Shown: positions 46,026 through 54,054, counted from the stretch's first letter. The stretch: DNA of 64,000 nt from Corynebacterium sphenisci DSM 44792 (GCF_001941505.1 NZ_CP009248.1:186001-250000); one strand, 5' to 3'. The notes: generated by a model not told the origin, from the sequence alone. Made by a program: numbers and translations.

Positions 46026-46412
46026 ATGGCCAGCAAGGTCGCTGAGCGGTACCCGGGCGAGGAGCACTTCGTCGAGGGATACGTGCCGCAGAGCATGAAC
46101 GCCGAGTACTCGTCCCTGCACCGTAGCGTCACCTGGATCGGCATGGGCTGCATCCTGAGCTCGCTGCCCTTCTGGGGAACCTTCGTCTTCGGCCTCGCGG
46201 TGACCATCTTCGGCACCCACACCTCGCACAACCAGGGCTACATCGACATGCAGGGCCAGGTCGTCGGCGCCGGCGCCGACTTCAACTCCCTGTGGTTCCT
46301 CTGGGGCGGCCTGATCGGCGCCCTGCTGATGGTCACCATCGGCGTGCTGCTCATCAAGAAGGGGCGCAAGAACTACAAGGAGTACCTGCGCACCTACGGC
46401 GGCCACCACTAG
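46026..46412 (+). CDS. conserved membrane protein downstream of sdhCAB
   Basis: 128 residues with two or three hydrophobic segments (TWIGMGCILSSLPFWGTFVFGLAVTIFG and SLWFLWGGLIGALLMVTIGVLLI) and a basic Tyr-rich tail. The same protein follows sdhB in C. glutamicum. Function unknown; location suggests a role with the succinate dehydrogenase complex. Ribosome site AAGGAAGG before the ATG; 43 nt after sdhB, so probably in the operon. Codon use resembles the sdh genes. Confidence 0.85.
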   Translation: MASKVAERYPGEEHFVEGYVPQSMNAEYSSLHRSVTWIGMGCILSSLPFWGTFVFGLAVTIFGTHTSHNQGYIDMQGQVVGAGADFNSLWFLWGGLIGALLMVTIGVLLIKKGRKNYKEYLRTYGGHH

Positions 46413-46460
46413 GCCCGCCCCCGCTCGTCGGGCGGCGCACGCCGCCGGCCGGCACCTCCA

Positions 46461-46542
46461 GGGGCCCCGCCCCCGACCGCGCGACCGCGGCCGGCGGCGG
46501 GGCCCCGCCGCATCCGCCGGTCCCCCCCTTTTCCGGGGGGAC
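46461..46542 (+). terminator. terminator-like hairpins after the sdh operon
   Basis: GGGGCCCCGC (46461-46470) pairs with GCGGGGCCCC (46497-46506), and GTCCCCCC (46520-46527) pairs with GGGGGGAC (46535-46542) around a loop containing TTTT. They fill most of the 188-bp gap before the DUF445 gene. Confidence 0.45.
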
Positions 46543-46587
46543 GCGCCCGGGCGGCGGGCCCCCGCGCGACCGGGGCGCCCCGGCGGC

Positions 46588-46593
46588 GATAAT
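46588..46593 (+). promoter_or_regulatory. leaderless -10 element (DUF445 gene)
   Basis: GATAAT, 7 nt, ATG at 46601. Confidence 0.5.
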
Positions 46594-46600
46594 GGGGCCC

Positions 46601-47995
46601 ATGGCCCGACACGCCCAGCCCGATCCCGCCGCGCCCGCCGCCCCCGCCGACCCCCCGGACGGGGCCGGCGCCGCGGACCCGGCGCCCCGCGCCGACGGCA
46701 CCCTGCCGGTGCCCGGGCCCTCCCCGGAGAACGAGGCCCGCAAACGCGCCGAACTGCGCCGATCCAAGGCCTTCGCCACCGGGCTGCTGGTCGCGGCGAC
46801 GCTCATCTACCTCGGCTGCCGTTGGGCGGAGGCCTCCGCGCACGCCGCCGGGGCCCGGCCCGAGGCCTGGGTGGGTTACGTGCGCGCCGCCGCGGAGGCC
46901 GGCATGGTCGGCGCCCTCGCCGACTGGTTCGCGGTCACCGCCCTGTTCCGGCACCCGATGGGCATCCCCATCCCGCACACCGCGATCATCCGCCGGAAGA
47001 AGGACCAGGTGGGCGCGGCCCTGGCCGATTTCGTCGGCGCCAACTTCCTCAACCCGGCGCTCATCGTGGACAAGGTGCGCCAGGCCGACATCCCGGAGCG
47101 GGTGGGCGACTGGCTCACCGAACCCGGCCACCCCGAGCAGGTCAGCGCCGAGGTGGGCCGCTTCCTCGGCAACGCCCTGGAGGCGATGGACCCCGCCGAC
47201 GCGGAGCTCATCATCCGCACCGGGCTCATCGACCGGCTCGCCGAACCCGCCTGGGGCCCGCCCGCCGGCCGGGCCCTGGCCCAGCTCATCGAGGAGGGCC
47301 GCACCGAGCCGGTGATCCAGCAGCTCGCGGACTGGCTGCACCGCAAGGCGATCGGCGCCGGGCCGCTCATCGACCGGGTGCTCGGCGAACGCGCCCCCTC
47401 CTGGGCCCCGGCCTTCGTCAACGACCTCATCGGGGAGCGGGTGCACCGGGAGCTGGTGGACTTCGCCCGGGGGGTGCGCCTGGACCCCGAGCACGAGGCC
47501 CGGGCCGCGATCCGGCGCTTCCTGGCCCGGCTGGCCCGGGATCTGCAGGAGGACCCGGAGACCATGGCGCGGGTGGAGGAGCTCAAGGCGGAGCTGATGG
47601 ACTCCCGGCCGGTGACCGCCGCCCCGGAGCGGATCTGGGCGGCCACCGCGACGGCGGTGGTGGCCGCCGCCCGGGACCCGGAGTCGCTGCTGCGCCGCAA
47701 AATCGCCGAGGCCGCCGCGGCCTACGGGGCGCGGCTGCGCGCGGAGGGGGAGCTGCGCGCCGCCATCGACCGCCGGATCGAGTCGGCGGTGCACTTCATC
47801 GCGGTGAACTACGGCGGGGAGGTCACCTCCATCATCTCCGAGACCGTGGAGCGCTGGGACGCCGACGAGGCCTCCTCCAAGATCGAGCTCATGGTGGGCC
47901 GGGACCTGCAGTTCATCCGGGTCAACGGCACCGTGGTGGGCTCCCTGGCCGGGCTGGCGATCTACACCGCCTCCACGCTGCTCTTCGGCGGCTGA
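46601..47995 (+). CDS. DUF445 family membrane protein
   Basis: 464 residues. A disordered Pro/Ala N-terminus (1-45), a hydrophobic helix (ATGLLVAATLIYLGC), the DUF445 hallmark ADWFAVTALFRHPMGIPIPHTAIIRRKKDQVG, a long helical domain and a C-terminal hydrophobic helix (VVGSLAGLAIYTASTLLF). The family (YjiN/YheB-like) is of unknown function. ATG 46601 is chosen on the -10-like element 7 nt upstream; the frame upstream to 46292 is shadow. Confidence 0.85.
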   Translation: MARHAQPDPAAPAAPADPPDGAGAADPAPRADGTLPVPGPSPENEARKRAELRRSKAFATGLLVAATLIYLGCRWAEASAHAAGARPEAWVGYVRAAAEAGMVGALADWFAVTALFRHPMGIPIPHTAIIRRKKDQVGAALADFVGANFLNPALIVDKVRQADIPERVGDWLTEPGHPEQVSAEVGRFLGNALEAMDPADAELIIRTGLIDRLAEPAWGPPAGRALAQLIEEGRTEPVIQQLADWLHRKAIGAGPLIDRVLGERAPSWAPAFVNDLIGERVHRELVDFARGVRLDPEHEARAAIRRFLARLARDLQEDPETMARVEELKAELMDSRPVTAAPERIWAATATAVVAAARDPESLLRRKIAEAAAAYGARLRAEGELRAAIDRRIESAVHFIAVNYGGEVTSIISETVERWDADEASSKIELMVGRDLQFIRVNGTVVGSLAGLAIYTASTLLFGG

Positions 47996-48021
47996 GCGGG
48001 CGGCCCGGCGGCGGCCCCGCG

Positions 48022-48027
48022 TAAGGT
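48022..48027 (+). promoter_or_regulatory. -10 element of the HbhA-like gene
   Basis: TAAGGT, start near 48034, then a 45-nt leader with GAGGAGGGG before the ATG at 48079. Confidence 0.45.
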
Positions 48028-48078
48028 GGGGTGCGTTCGACCACCCATGCGCCGCCGGCGCCGACCCGAGGAGGGGCC

Positions 48079-49092
48079 ATGACCGACCGCGAAGACTTCC
48101 GAGACGACGCCGGCGCCCATGAGGCGCCCGGGACCGGCGAGGACGCCGCCGGCGGGGCCGCCGGCCGGGAGGCCGGCGCCCGCGGCGCCCTGGACCTGGT
48201 GACCACCGGCTTCTACGCCTGGATCGGCGCCGGGGCGCGCACCGTGGAGCTGCTCGGCGAGATCGGGGAGCGGGTGCGCTCCGAGGAGGCCGCCAAGGAC
48301 GCCCGGGAGCGCGCCGCCGCCGGCGCCGGCCGGCTCGGCGAGCAGTCCCGGGACGCCTTCCGGCGGGCCGTGTCCGCCGCCCAGGAGGCCTTCGACGAGG
48401 CCCTGGACGCCACCCGGGAACGCGGCGACGCCGCCTTCGCGAAGGCCGACGCGCTGCCCGACGACGTCGCCGAGCGCCTGGCCAGGCTCCGCCCGGAGCA
48501 GCTCCGGGAGGTCGCGGACAGCTACCTGGAGACCGCCTCCCGGCTCTACCGGGATCTCGCCGAGCGCGGCGAGCGCGTGGTGCAGGAGACCATCCCCGGC
48601 GGACCGGCCGCGGGCGACGCCGCCGAGGCCCCCGGCGGGGCGCACCGGGACCGCGCCCGCCGCGGAGCCGGCGGCGGCTTCGGCCGGATCGTGGATCCGC
48701 TGGGCATCGCCGGGCTGCTGCGCTCGGCCCGCACCGGCGACGCCGCCGGGGCGGAGCGGCTGGCCGGCAATGTCGAGGAGCTCGCCCGGGAGGCCACCCG
48801 GCCGCTGCGCGAGGCCGGGGAGCAACTGCGCCGCCGGATGGACGACGAGGGCGTCACCGAGCAGGTGCAGGACGCCCTGCGCCAGGCCGCGGACGTCACC
48901 GAGGCGCTGCTCGGCGCGCTGCGCGCCCAGGCCGAGGCCGGGGCCGCGGACGCGGCCGCCCGCGCCGCCCGGGCCGCCGACGCCGCCGCCGGGACCGGGG
49001 AGGCCGAGGAGGTCGAGGTGGTCGAGGTGATCGACGTCGACGTCGACGAGGAGCCCGGCGCCGCCGGGGCCGCGGGGGAGGACGCCCGGTGA
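48079..49092 (+). CDS. HbhA-like coiled-coil protein with an acidic C-terminus (Rv0475 position)
   Basis: 337 residues. Residues about 35-175 follow the layout of mycobacterial heparin-binding hemagglutinin: a helical start, an Arg/Glu-rich coiled coil and LPDDVAERLARLRPEQLREVADSYLETAS-type region followed by YRDLAERGERVV. HbhA ends in lysine repeats that bind heparan sulfate; here the tail is acidic (EAEEVEVVEVIDVDVDEE) and preceded by an Ala-rich helix, so heparin binding by that route is not expected. There is no signal peptide. The following DUF2516 gene overlaps it by 4 bp, as expected from Rv0475-Rv0476. Homology is inferred from layout, one segment and position. Confidence 0.7.
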   Translation: MTDREDFRDDAGAHEAPGTGEDAAGGAAGREAGARGALDLVTTGFYAWIGAGARTVELLGEIGERVRSEEAAKDARERAAAGAGRLGEQSRDAFRRAVSAAQEAFDEALDATRERGDAAFAKADALPDDVAERLARLRPEQLREVADSYLETASRLYRDLAERGERVVQETIPGGPAAGDAAEAPGGAHRDRARRGAGGGFGRIVDPLGIAGLLRSARTGDAAGAERLAGNVEELAREATRPLREAGEQLRRRMDDEGVTEQVQDALRQAADVTEALLGALRAQAEAGAADAAARAARAADAAAGTGEAEEVEVVEVIDVDVDEEPGAAGAAGEDAR

Positions 49093-49433
49093 CGCTGCCG
49101 CTGCTGCCGCCCGGCGGGGACCTGCTGATGGTCCTGCCGGCCTGGATCGAGCTGTTCTTCCGGATGCTGGTGCCCATGGTGGTCGGCATCATGGCGCTCA
49201 TCGGCGTGGTGCTGGTGCTGCGCACCCGCCCCGACGCCTTCACCGCCGCCGACCGCAAGCCCCGCGGCACCTGGGCGGGCCTGCTCGCCGGCTGCTCGAT
49301 CTTCCTGATCTTCCCCTGGATCGGCTGGCTGATGCTGGGCATCCCGGTGATCGCCTCCCTGGTGATCACCGGCATCTACTGGCTCGACGTGCGCCCCCAG
49401 ATCAAGGATCTGCTGGCCAACGCCCAGGGCTGA
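49089..49433 (+). CDS. DUF2516 small membrane protein (Rv0476 type)
   Basis: 114 residues, with three to four hydrophobic segments: IELFFRMLVPMVVGIMALIGVVLVL, GLLAGCSIFLIFPWIGWLML and IPVIASLVITGIYWL. The C-terminal DVRPQIKDLL is typical of this actinobacterial family of unknown function. GTG start within GTGA overlap of the HbhA-like stop. Confidence 0.85.
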   Translation: MTLPLLPPGGDLLMVLPAWIELFFRMLVPMVVGIMALIGVVLVLRTRPDAFTAADRKPRGTWAGLLAGCSIFLIFPWIGWLMLGIPVIASLVITGIYWLDVRPQIKDLLANAQG

Positions 49434-49528
49434 GGCCCCGGGGCCGCCGGCGATCCCCTTGTCCGGTCGGGGGGGGCCGTTATCCTCGGGTCCGTCCATG
49501 ATGTCGATCAGGGAAGGACCGGTGCCCG

Positions 49529-49741
49529 ATGAGCGCCGACGACGATTCCGGAACCCGGCGGCGGCTGGTGTTCGCCAGCGTGTTCCTGGTGGTGTTCTTC
49601 GGGCTGCCCGCCCTGGTGCTGCCGGTGCTGGGCGGGGTGTTCTCCGCGAACCTCGGCCAGGTGGAGCTGATCCTCACCGTGGTGCTGGCGGCGGCCGCCG
49701 CCTTCTTCGCCGCCCGCTGGGCGGCCCGCGGGGTGCGGTAG
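49529..49741 (+). CDS. small membrane protein (unknown)
   Basis: 70 residues with two hydrophobic segments (LVFASVFLVVFFGLPALVLPVLGGVF and VELILTVVLAAAAAFFAARW). I recognise no family. Supported as a gene by TATCCT at 49481-49486 as a possible -10 and AGGGAAGGA before the ATG. Convergent with purU (25-bp gap). Confidence 0.65.
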   Translation: MSADDDSGTRRRLVFASVFLVVFFGLPALVLPVLGGVFSANLGQVELILTVVLAAAAAFFAARWAARGVR

Positions 49742-49766
49742 CCCGCCGCGCGGGCCGGGGGCGGGC

Positions 49767-50681
49767 CTAGTCGAAGACCACGGTGCGGTTGCCGTAGACC
49801 TGCACCCGGTCCTCCAGATGCCAGCGCAGCCCCCGGGCGAGCACCTGCTTCTCCGCGTCCCGGCCCTCCCGCTGCATATCCCGCGGGGTGTCCTTGTGCG
49901 AGACCCGGATCACGTCCTGCTCGATGATCGGGCCATCGTCCAGATCCTGGGTGGCGTAGTGGCAGGTCGCCCCGATGAGCTTCACCCCCCGCTGATGGGC
50001 CTGGTGGTAGGGGCGGGCGCCCATGAAGGAGGGCAGGAAGCTGTGGTGGATGTTGATCGCCCGGCCCTCCCACATCTCGCACAGATCCGGCGGCAGGATC
50101 TGCATGAACCGGGCCAGCACCACCGCATCCGGATCATGGGCGTTGACCAGCTCGGCGACCTCGTCGAAGGCGCGGCGCTTGCCCACCGCGTCCGGGGGGA
50201 AGGGCACGTGGTGGAAGGGGATGCCGTGCGCGGCGGCCAGCGGCTCCAGGTTGCGGTGGTTGCCGATCACCGCGCACACCTCCATCGGGTAGTCGTTCTG
50301 ATCCACCCGGCCGAGCAGGTCCTGCAGGCAGTGGCCCTCCTTGGACACCAGGATCACCGCCTTCTTGCGCACCGCGTTGTCGGTGACCCGCCAGCTCACC
50401 GGCTTGCCCTCCTCGCCGAGCTCCTCGACCAGGGGGCGCAGCGCCTCGACGACCTCCTCCCGGGTCATCTCCAGGGGCTCGGCGCGCACCGCCTGCCGGG
50501 TGAAGAACCAGCCGGACTCCGGGTCGGAGAAGAAGTGCGCCTCGGTGATCCAGGCGCCGATGCCGGCGAGGAAACCGGAGAGCTTCGCGACGATGCCCGT
50601 GGAATCCGGGCATCCGAGGGTGAGGATGTACTGGTGTTCCTGGGGCGCGAGCGCGGGCTGCGCCAGGGGCGATGCGGTCAT
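49767..50681 (-). CDS. purU: formyltetrahydrofolate deformylase
   Basis: 304 residues. N-terminal ACT domain (about 13-95, ILTLGCPDSTGIVAKLSGFL) and C-terminal formyltransferase domain with the INIHHSFLPSF motif and GATCHYATQDLDDGPII. It hydrolyses 10-formyl-THF to formate and THF, balancing one-carbon units with Gly/Met supply. ATG 50681 is used because TACACT lies 7 nt upstream. Divergent from the deoC-like gene, as in C. glutamicum. Confidence 0.95.
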   Translation of the reverse strand: MTASPLAQPALAPQEHQYILTLGCPDSTGIVAKLSGFLAGIGAWITEAHFFSDPESGWFFTRQAVRAEPLEMTREEVVEALRPLVEELGEEGKPVSWRVTDNAVRKKAVILVSKEGHCLQDLLGRVDQNDYPMEVCAVIGNHRNLEPLAAAHGIPFHHVPFPPDAVGKRRAFDEVAELVNAHDPDAVVLARFMQILPPDLCEMWEGRAINIHHSFLPSFMGARPYHQAHQRGVKLIGATCHYATQDLDDGPIIEQDVIRVSHKDTPRDMQREGRDAEKQVLARGLRWHLEDRVQVYGNRTVVFD

Positions 50682-50688
50682 TCCCCGC

Positions 50689-50694
50689 AGTGTA
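50689..50694 (-). promoter_or_regulatory. leaderless -10 element (purU)
   Basis: Minus-strand TACACT, 7 nt, ATG at 50681. Confidence 0.55.
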
Positions 50695-50704
50695 GTCCGC
50701 GGAT

Positions 50705-50710
50705 TAGGCT
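50705..50710 (+). promoter_or_regulatory. leaderless -10 element (deoC-like gene)
   Basis: TAGGCT, 8 nt, ATG at 50719. Only 10 bp separate it from the purU -10 on the other strand, so RNA polymerase cannot occupy both. Confidence 0.5.
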
Positions 50711-50718
50711 GGGTGCCC

Positions 50719-51423
50719 ATGAACCCCGCGCCCCCCGATCGCGTCGATCTCGCCCTGCTCGACCCCGCCGCGCCCGCCGCGGACCTCGCCGCCGCCGCGG
50801 CACGCGCCGCCGCGGCCGGCTGCGCCGGGGTGCGGGTGCCCACCGCGGCGCTGGGCCCCGTCGCCGCGGCGCTGCGCGCCGCCGGCGCCGACCCCGCCCC
50901 GCGGCTCGGCGCGGTGGCCGGGTTCCCGCTGGGCCGCTCCGATCTGCTGGTCACCGCCGCGGAGGCCCGGCTGGCCGCCGACCGCGGCGCCGGTGACGTG
51001 GCCTTCGTGGCGGATCCGGCGGCCACCGCCGCCGGGGACGCGAACGCGGTGCTCGCCCAGACCGTGGCGCTGCGGGAGGCCGTCGCCGCCCCGGTGCAGC
51101 TCACCGTGGTACTGGAGACCGGGCTGCTCACCGGCGGGGCGGCGGCCGGGGAGGCCCTGGCCGCGGTGGCGGCCGCGGCGGTCGCCGGCGGGGCGGACGC
51201 CCTGGCCACGGCCACCGGCTGGCATCCGGCGGGGGTGGGCGGGCCGGCCCAGCTGCGCATCCTCGCCCGGGCGGTGGCCGAGGCCGGGGCCGGCGGCCGG
51301 GTGGGCCTCATCGCGGTGCGCGAGGGCGGCCGCGGGCCGGTCGCCGGGGCGCCGGCGGCGGCGGAGCTGCTCGCCGCCGGGGCGCATGTGGTGCAGGAGG
51401 GGCCGGGCTACCTGGTGGCGTAG
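50719..51423 (+). CDS. DeoC-family protein lacking the aldolase catalytic residues
   Basis: 234 residues, the length and strand order of deoxyribose-phosphate aldolase: VAGFPLGRS (67-74), LTVVLETGLLTGG (128-140), GWHPAG and a C-terminal barrel end. The Schiff-base motif KTSTGF reads ATATGW (163-168), with Ala163 for Lys; the second catalytic Lys (KASGG) is Val200 in VREGG; and the catalytic Asp of EVDVV is Ala95 in DVAFV. The aldol reaction needs all three, so this protein should not be an active DeoC. Composition is strongly Ala-rich. Position beside purU matches deoC in relatives. The reading frame is intact from a promoter-like element onward, so it is not an obvious pseudogene. The 3' end overlaps the DUF2993 gene by 16 bp. 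Confidence 0.75.
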   Translation: MNPAPPDRVDLALLDPAAPAADLAAAAARAAAAGCAGVRVPTAALGPVAAALRAAGADPAPRLGAVAGFPLGRSDLLVTAAEARLAADRGAGDVAFVADPAATAAGDANAVLAQTVALREAVAAPVQLTVVLETGLLTGGAAAGEALAAVAAAAVAGGADALATATGWHPAGVGGPAQLRILARAVAEAGAGGRVGLIAVREGGRGPVAGAPAAAELLAAGAHVVQEGPGYLVA

Positions 51424-52226
51424 TCGATTCCGCGCAGCTCGGACAGGCGCACCCCCGAGCCGGCCAGATCCACCTCGAGGCCGCCGGGGACCACCCGGAT
51501 CCCGGTGACGGTGAGCCCGCCGCCGATCTGGGCCACCGGCCCGGACACGGCCGCGTCGGCCAGGGCCGCGATCACCGCGTCGGCGTCGATCCCGGCCAGG
51601 GCGCCCCCGGAGACCTCGGCCTCCACCGCCCCGCCGCGGGCGACCGGGGTGACGTCGGCGGAGGCCAGCCCGCCGCCGAATTCGCAGACCAGCACCCCGC
51701 GGGCGGGGTCCGGGGTGACCTTCGTCATCCGGGTGAGATCGGCGGCCATCCGCTCCAGCAGGGAATCCCCGGCCGGCCGGGTGGCCAGGTTCGCCTCGGC
51801 GAGGATCAGATCCGCGGGCACGCTCGCGGTGATCTCCACCCCGCCGGCCACCGGATCGGCCGCGTCGGAGACGTCGAGGTCGGTGAGCAGCACCCGGGCC
51901 GCCGGGGTGCCGCGCACCACCGGCGCGCCCCGTTCGCCGAGGGGGTCCTCGATGAGCAGGGTGCGCGGGGCGCGGATCTCGGCGCGGCCGATGCTGCGGG
52001 AGAGCAGCCCGGGCAGCAGCGGGGCGGCGCCGAAGGAGGTCTCCGGGTCCTCCGGGGCGGTCACCGACTCCTCGGCCATCGCCTGCCGGAAGCCCTCGTC
52101 GATCTGGTGGGACACCCAGGCGCGGGCGCCGATTTCGGCGGCCGCGGCGATGAGCGCCACCACCACGAGCAGTCCGATCAGGATTCCGGCGGCGCGGCCG
52201 GGGCGGGTCTTGTTCTTCGCATGCAC
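51408..52226 (-). CDS. DUF2993 (LmeA-like) membrane-anchored protein
   Basis: 272 residues. One N-terminal membrane helix (AAGILIGLLVVVALIAAAAEI) after a short basic segment, then an extracytoplasmic beta-rich domain with repeated LTDLDVSD/VEITASVPAD-type strands, as in DUF2993. LmeA, the studied mycobacterial member, binds lipids and helps mannan elongation. GTG 52226 is chosen because TAGACT lies 7 nt upstream; the frame to 52283 is longer. Tail-to-tail overlap with the deoC-like gene (16 bp). Confidence 0.8.
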   Translation of the reverse strand: MHAKNKTRPGRAAGILIGLLVVVALIAAAAEIGARAWVSHQIDEGFRQAMAEESVTAPEDPETSFGAAPLLPGLLSRSIGRAEIRAPRTLLIEDPLGERGAPVVRGTPAARVLLTDLDVSDAADPVAGGVEITASVPADLILAEANLATRPAGDSLLERMAADLTRMTKVTPDPARGVLVCEFGGGLASADVTPVARGGAVEAEVSGGALAGIDADAVIAALADAAVSGPVAQIGGGLTVTGIRVVPGGLEVDLAGSGVRLSELRGIDYATR

Positions 52227-52233
52227 CCCGCCC

Positions 52234-52239
52234 AGTCTA
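52234..52239 (-). promoter_or_regulatory. leaderless -10 element (DUF2993 gene)
   Basis: Minus-strand TAGACT, 7 nt, GTG at 52226. Confidence 0.55.
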
Positions 52240-52327
52240 CGGAGCCGCCCCGGCCATGCCGCGGCGCCCGCCGCGCCGGCCATGGGGGCCGGGCGGCGGG
52301 CGCCGGGGGAGGGGCGGGGCGCCGGGT

Positions 52328-52828
52328 CTAGTTGCGGCCGGCGTACTCGTCGAGCAGCTTCGCCTCGCGCTCGAAGATGGCCTTGACCGCCTCGGCGACC
52401 TTCGGCTCGAGCATGGCGCCCATCATGGGCACGTTGACCACCACGTCCACCCCGGTGGCCAGGGCGGCGCCCTCGCCGGAGGCGGTGAGGTCCTGGGTGC
52501 CGGTGAAGGACACCGGGAAGCCCTTCACCTCGGCGTTGACCGTGGCGGAGGCGGCGTCGCCGCTCAGCGGGCCCCAGGTGATCCGGCGGTTGACGGTGAG
52601 ATCGGACTTGACCATGGACTTCACCGCGTCCGGCAGCGCGTCGGTGGGCATCTTCTGGTTGAGTTCCACCTCGACGTTGTCGCCGGAGGCGTCGAAGGAG
52701 ACGACCTCCCCGGCGGGGTCGGAGAGGTTCTCCGCGAGGTAGGTCCAGTACTCGTTGGAGGCCAGGGCCTGGTGGACCTTCGCCGGGGAATTGTCGAGGG
52801 TGACGTCGATGTCTGCGTGGTTAGCCAT
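52328..52828 (-). CDS. DUF2505 domain protein
   Basis: 166 residues, cytoplasmic, no signal. A START/SRPBCC-like layout: an N-terminal helix (SPAKVHQALASNEYW), central strands (VEVELNQKMP, TVNRRITWGPL, FPVSFTGTQDL) and a long C-terminal helix (LEPKVAEAVKAIFEREAKLLDEY). This fits DUF2505, an actinobacterial family thought to bind hydrophobic ligands. Divergent from murB with overlapping -10 elements. Confidence 0.8.
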   Translation of the reverse strand: MANHADIDVTLDNSPAKVHQALASNEYWTYLAENLSDPAGEVVSFDASGDNVEVELNQKMPTDALPDAVKSMVKSDLTVNRRITWGPLSGDAASATVNAEVKGFPVSFTGTQDLTASGEGAALATGVDVVVNVPMMGAMLEPKVAEAVKAIFEREAKLLDEYAGRN

Positions 52829-52834
52829 GCCGCG

Positions 52835-52844
52835 ATACTAACGT
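52835..52844. promoter_or_regulatory. overlapping divergent -10 elements (DUF2505 gene / murB)
   Basis: Minus-strand TAGTAT (52840-52835), 6 nt, ATG at 52828; plus-strand TAACGT (52839-52844), 7 nt, GTG at 52852. The two hexamers share 2 bp. Confidence 0.5.
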
Positions 52845-52851
52845 GGGGGAC

Positions 52852-53994
52852 GTGCCCGAGACAGCCCTTCACCGGATTTCCGCCATATCGGAAACGAAAA
52901 TTATCCGCGATCTGCCGTTCTCGCAGCTCACGACCCTGCGCCTCGGGGGTGCCCCCGCGGCGACGGTGCGCTGCGGCAGCCTGGACGCGGTGGTCGCGGT
53001 GGTGCGCGAACTCGATTCCCGGCGGGTGCCGGCGCTCATCGTCGGCGGCGGCTCCAACCTGGTGGTCGCCGACGACCCCGGCGATCTCGTCGCCGTGGTG
53101 ATCGACGCCGACCGGGTGGAGGTCCGCGCCGAGGGCGACGGGTTCCTGGTGGAGGCCGAGGCCGGGGCGGAGTGGGACCGGGTGGTCGCGCAGGCGGTGG
53201 CCGCCGGCGCCGGGGGCGTGGAATGCCTCTCCGGGATCCCCGGATCCGCCGGGGCCACCCCGGTGCAGAACGTCGGCGCCTACGGGGTGGAGATCTCCTC
53301 CGTGCTCGCCGAGGCGCTGCTGCTGGACCGGGCCACCGGGGAGGTCGCCTGGACCCCGCCGGCGGCCCTGGAGCTGGGCTACCGCAGCTCCAACCTCAAG
53401 CACACCGCCCGGGCGGTGGTGCTCGCGGTGCGGCTGCGGCTCACCGGCGACGGGCTGTCCGCCCCGCTGCGCTATGGGGAGCTGGCCCGGCGGCTGGGCG
53501 TGGCCGCCGACGAGGCCGCCGCCGGCCGGGCCCGCCGCCCGGTGGCCGAGGTGCGCCGGGAGGTGCTGGCGCTGCGCCGGGGCAAGGGCATGGTGCTCGA
53601 CCCGGCGGATCACGACACCTGGTCGGCGGGCTCCTTCTTCACCAACCCGGTGATCGACGCCGCGGCGCTCGGTGAGGTGCGCGCCGCGGTGGCGGCGCGC
53701 TGCGGGGCGGAGGCGGCCGCGGCGATGCCCGCGCACCCGGCGAGGGCGGGGCGGGTGAAGCTGTCCGCGGCCTGGCTCATCGAGCGCGCCGGCTTCGGCC
53801 GCGGCTACCCCGGCGAGGGCGCCCCGGTGCGGCTGTCCACCAAGCACACCCTGGCGCTGACCAACCGGGGCGCCGCGCGCACCGCGGACCTGGTGGCCCT
53901 GGCCCGGGAGGTGCGCGACGGGGTGGCCGCCGCCTTCGGGGTGCGGCTGCACCCGGAGCCGGTGTGGGTGGGCGTGGCCATCGACGGGGACTGA
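52852..53994 (+). CDS. murB: UDP-N-acetylenolpyruvoylglucosamine reductase
   Basis: 380 residues. FAD-binding TLRLGGAPAATV and VGGGSNLVVADD, the GIPGSAGATPVQNVGAYG segment, catalytic Ser in SAGSFFTNPV and Glu in LHPEPVWVG. It reduces enolpyruvyl-UDP-GlcNAc to UDP-MurNAc in peptidoglycan synthesis. It lacks the C-terminal extra loop rearrangements of type II enzymes, so it is type I. GTG 52852 is preferred over GTG 52843 because of the 7-nt spacing from TAACGT. Confidence 0.95.
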   Translation: MPETALHRISAISETKIIRDLPFSQLTTLRLGGAPAATVRCGSLDAVVAVVRELDSRRVPALIVGGGSNLVVADDPGDLVAVVIDADRVEVRAEGDGFLVEAEAGAEWDRVVAQAVAAGAGGVECLSGIPGSAGATPVQNVGAYGVEISSVLAEALLLDRATGEVAWTPPAALELGYRSSNLKHTARAVVLAVRLRLTGDGLSAPLRYGELARRLGVAADEAAAGRARRPVAEVRREVLALRRGKGMVLDPADHDTWSAGSFFTNPVIDAAALGEVRAAVAARCGAEAAAAMPAHPARAGRVKLSAAWLIERAGFGRGYPGEGAPVRLSTKHTLALTNRGAARTADLVALAREVRDGVAAAFGVRLHPEPVWVGVAIDGD

Positions 53995-54015
53995 CCGCCG
54001 CGACCGCGCACGCCA

Positions 54016-54050
54016 CGCGCCCCCGCGCCCGGGGCGGGCGCGGGGGCGCG
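54016..54050. terminator. bidirectional hairpin between murB and fadD
   Basis: 15-bp perfect stem (54016-54030 with 54036-54050), 5-nt loop, in the 60-bp convergent gap. No U-tract. Confidence 0.6.
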
Positions 54051-54054
54051 GGGG

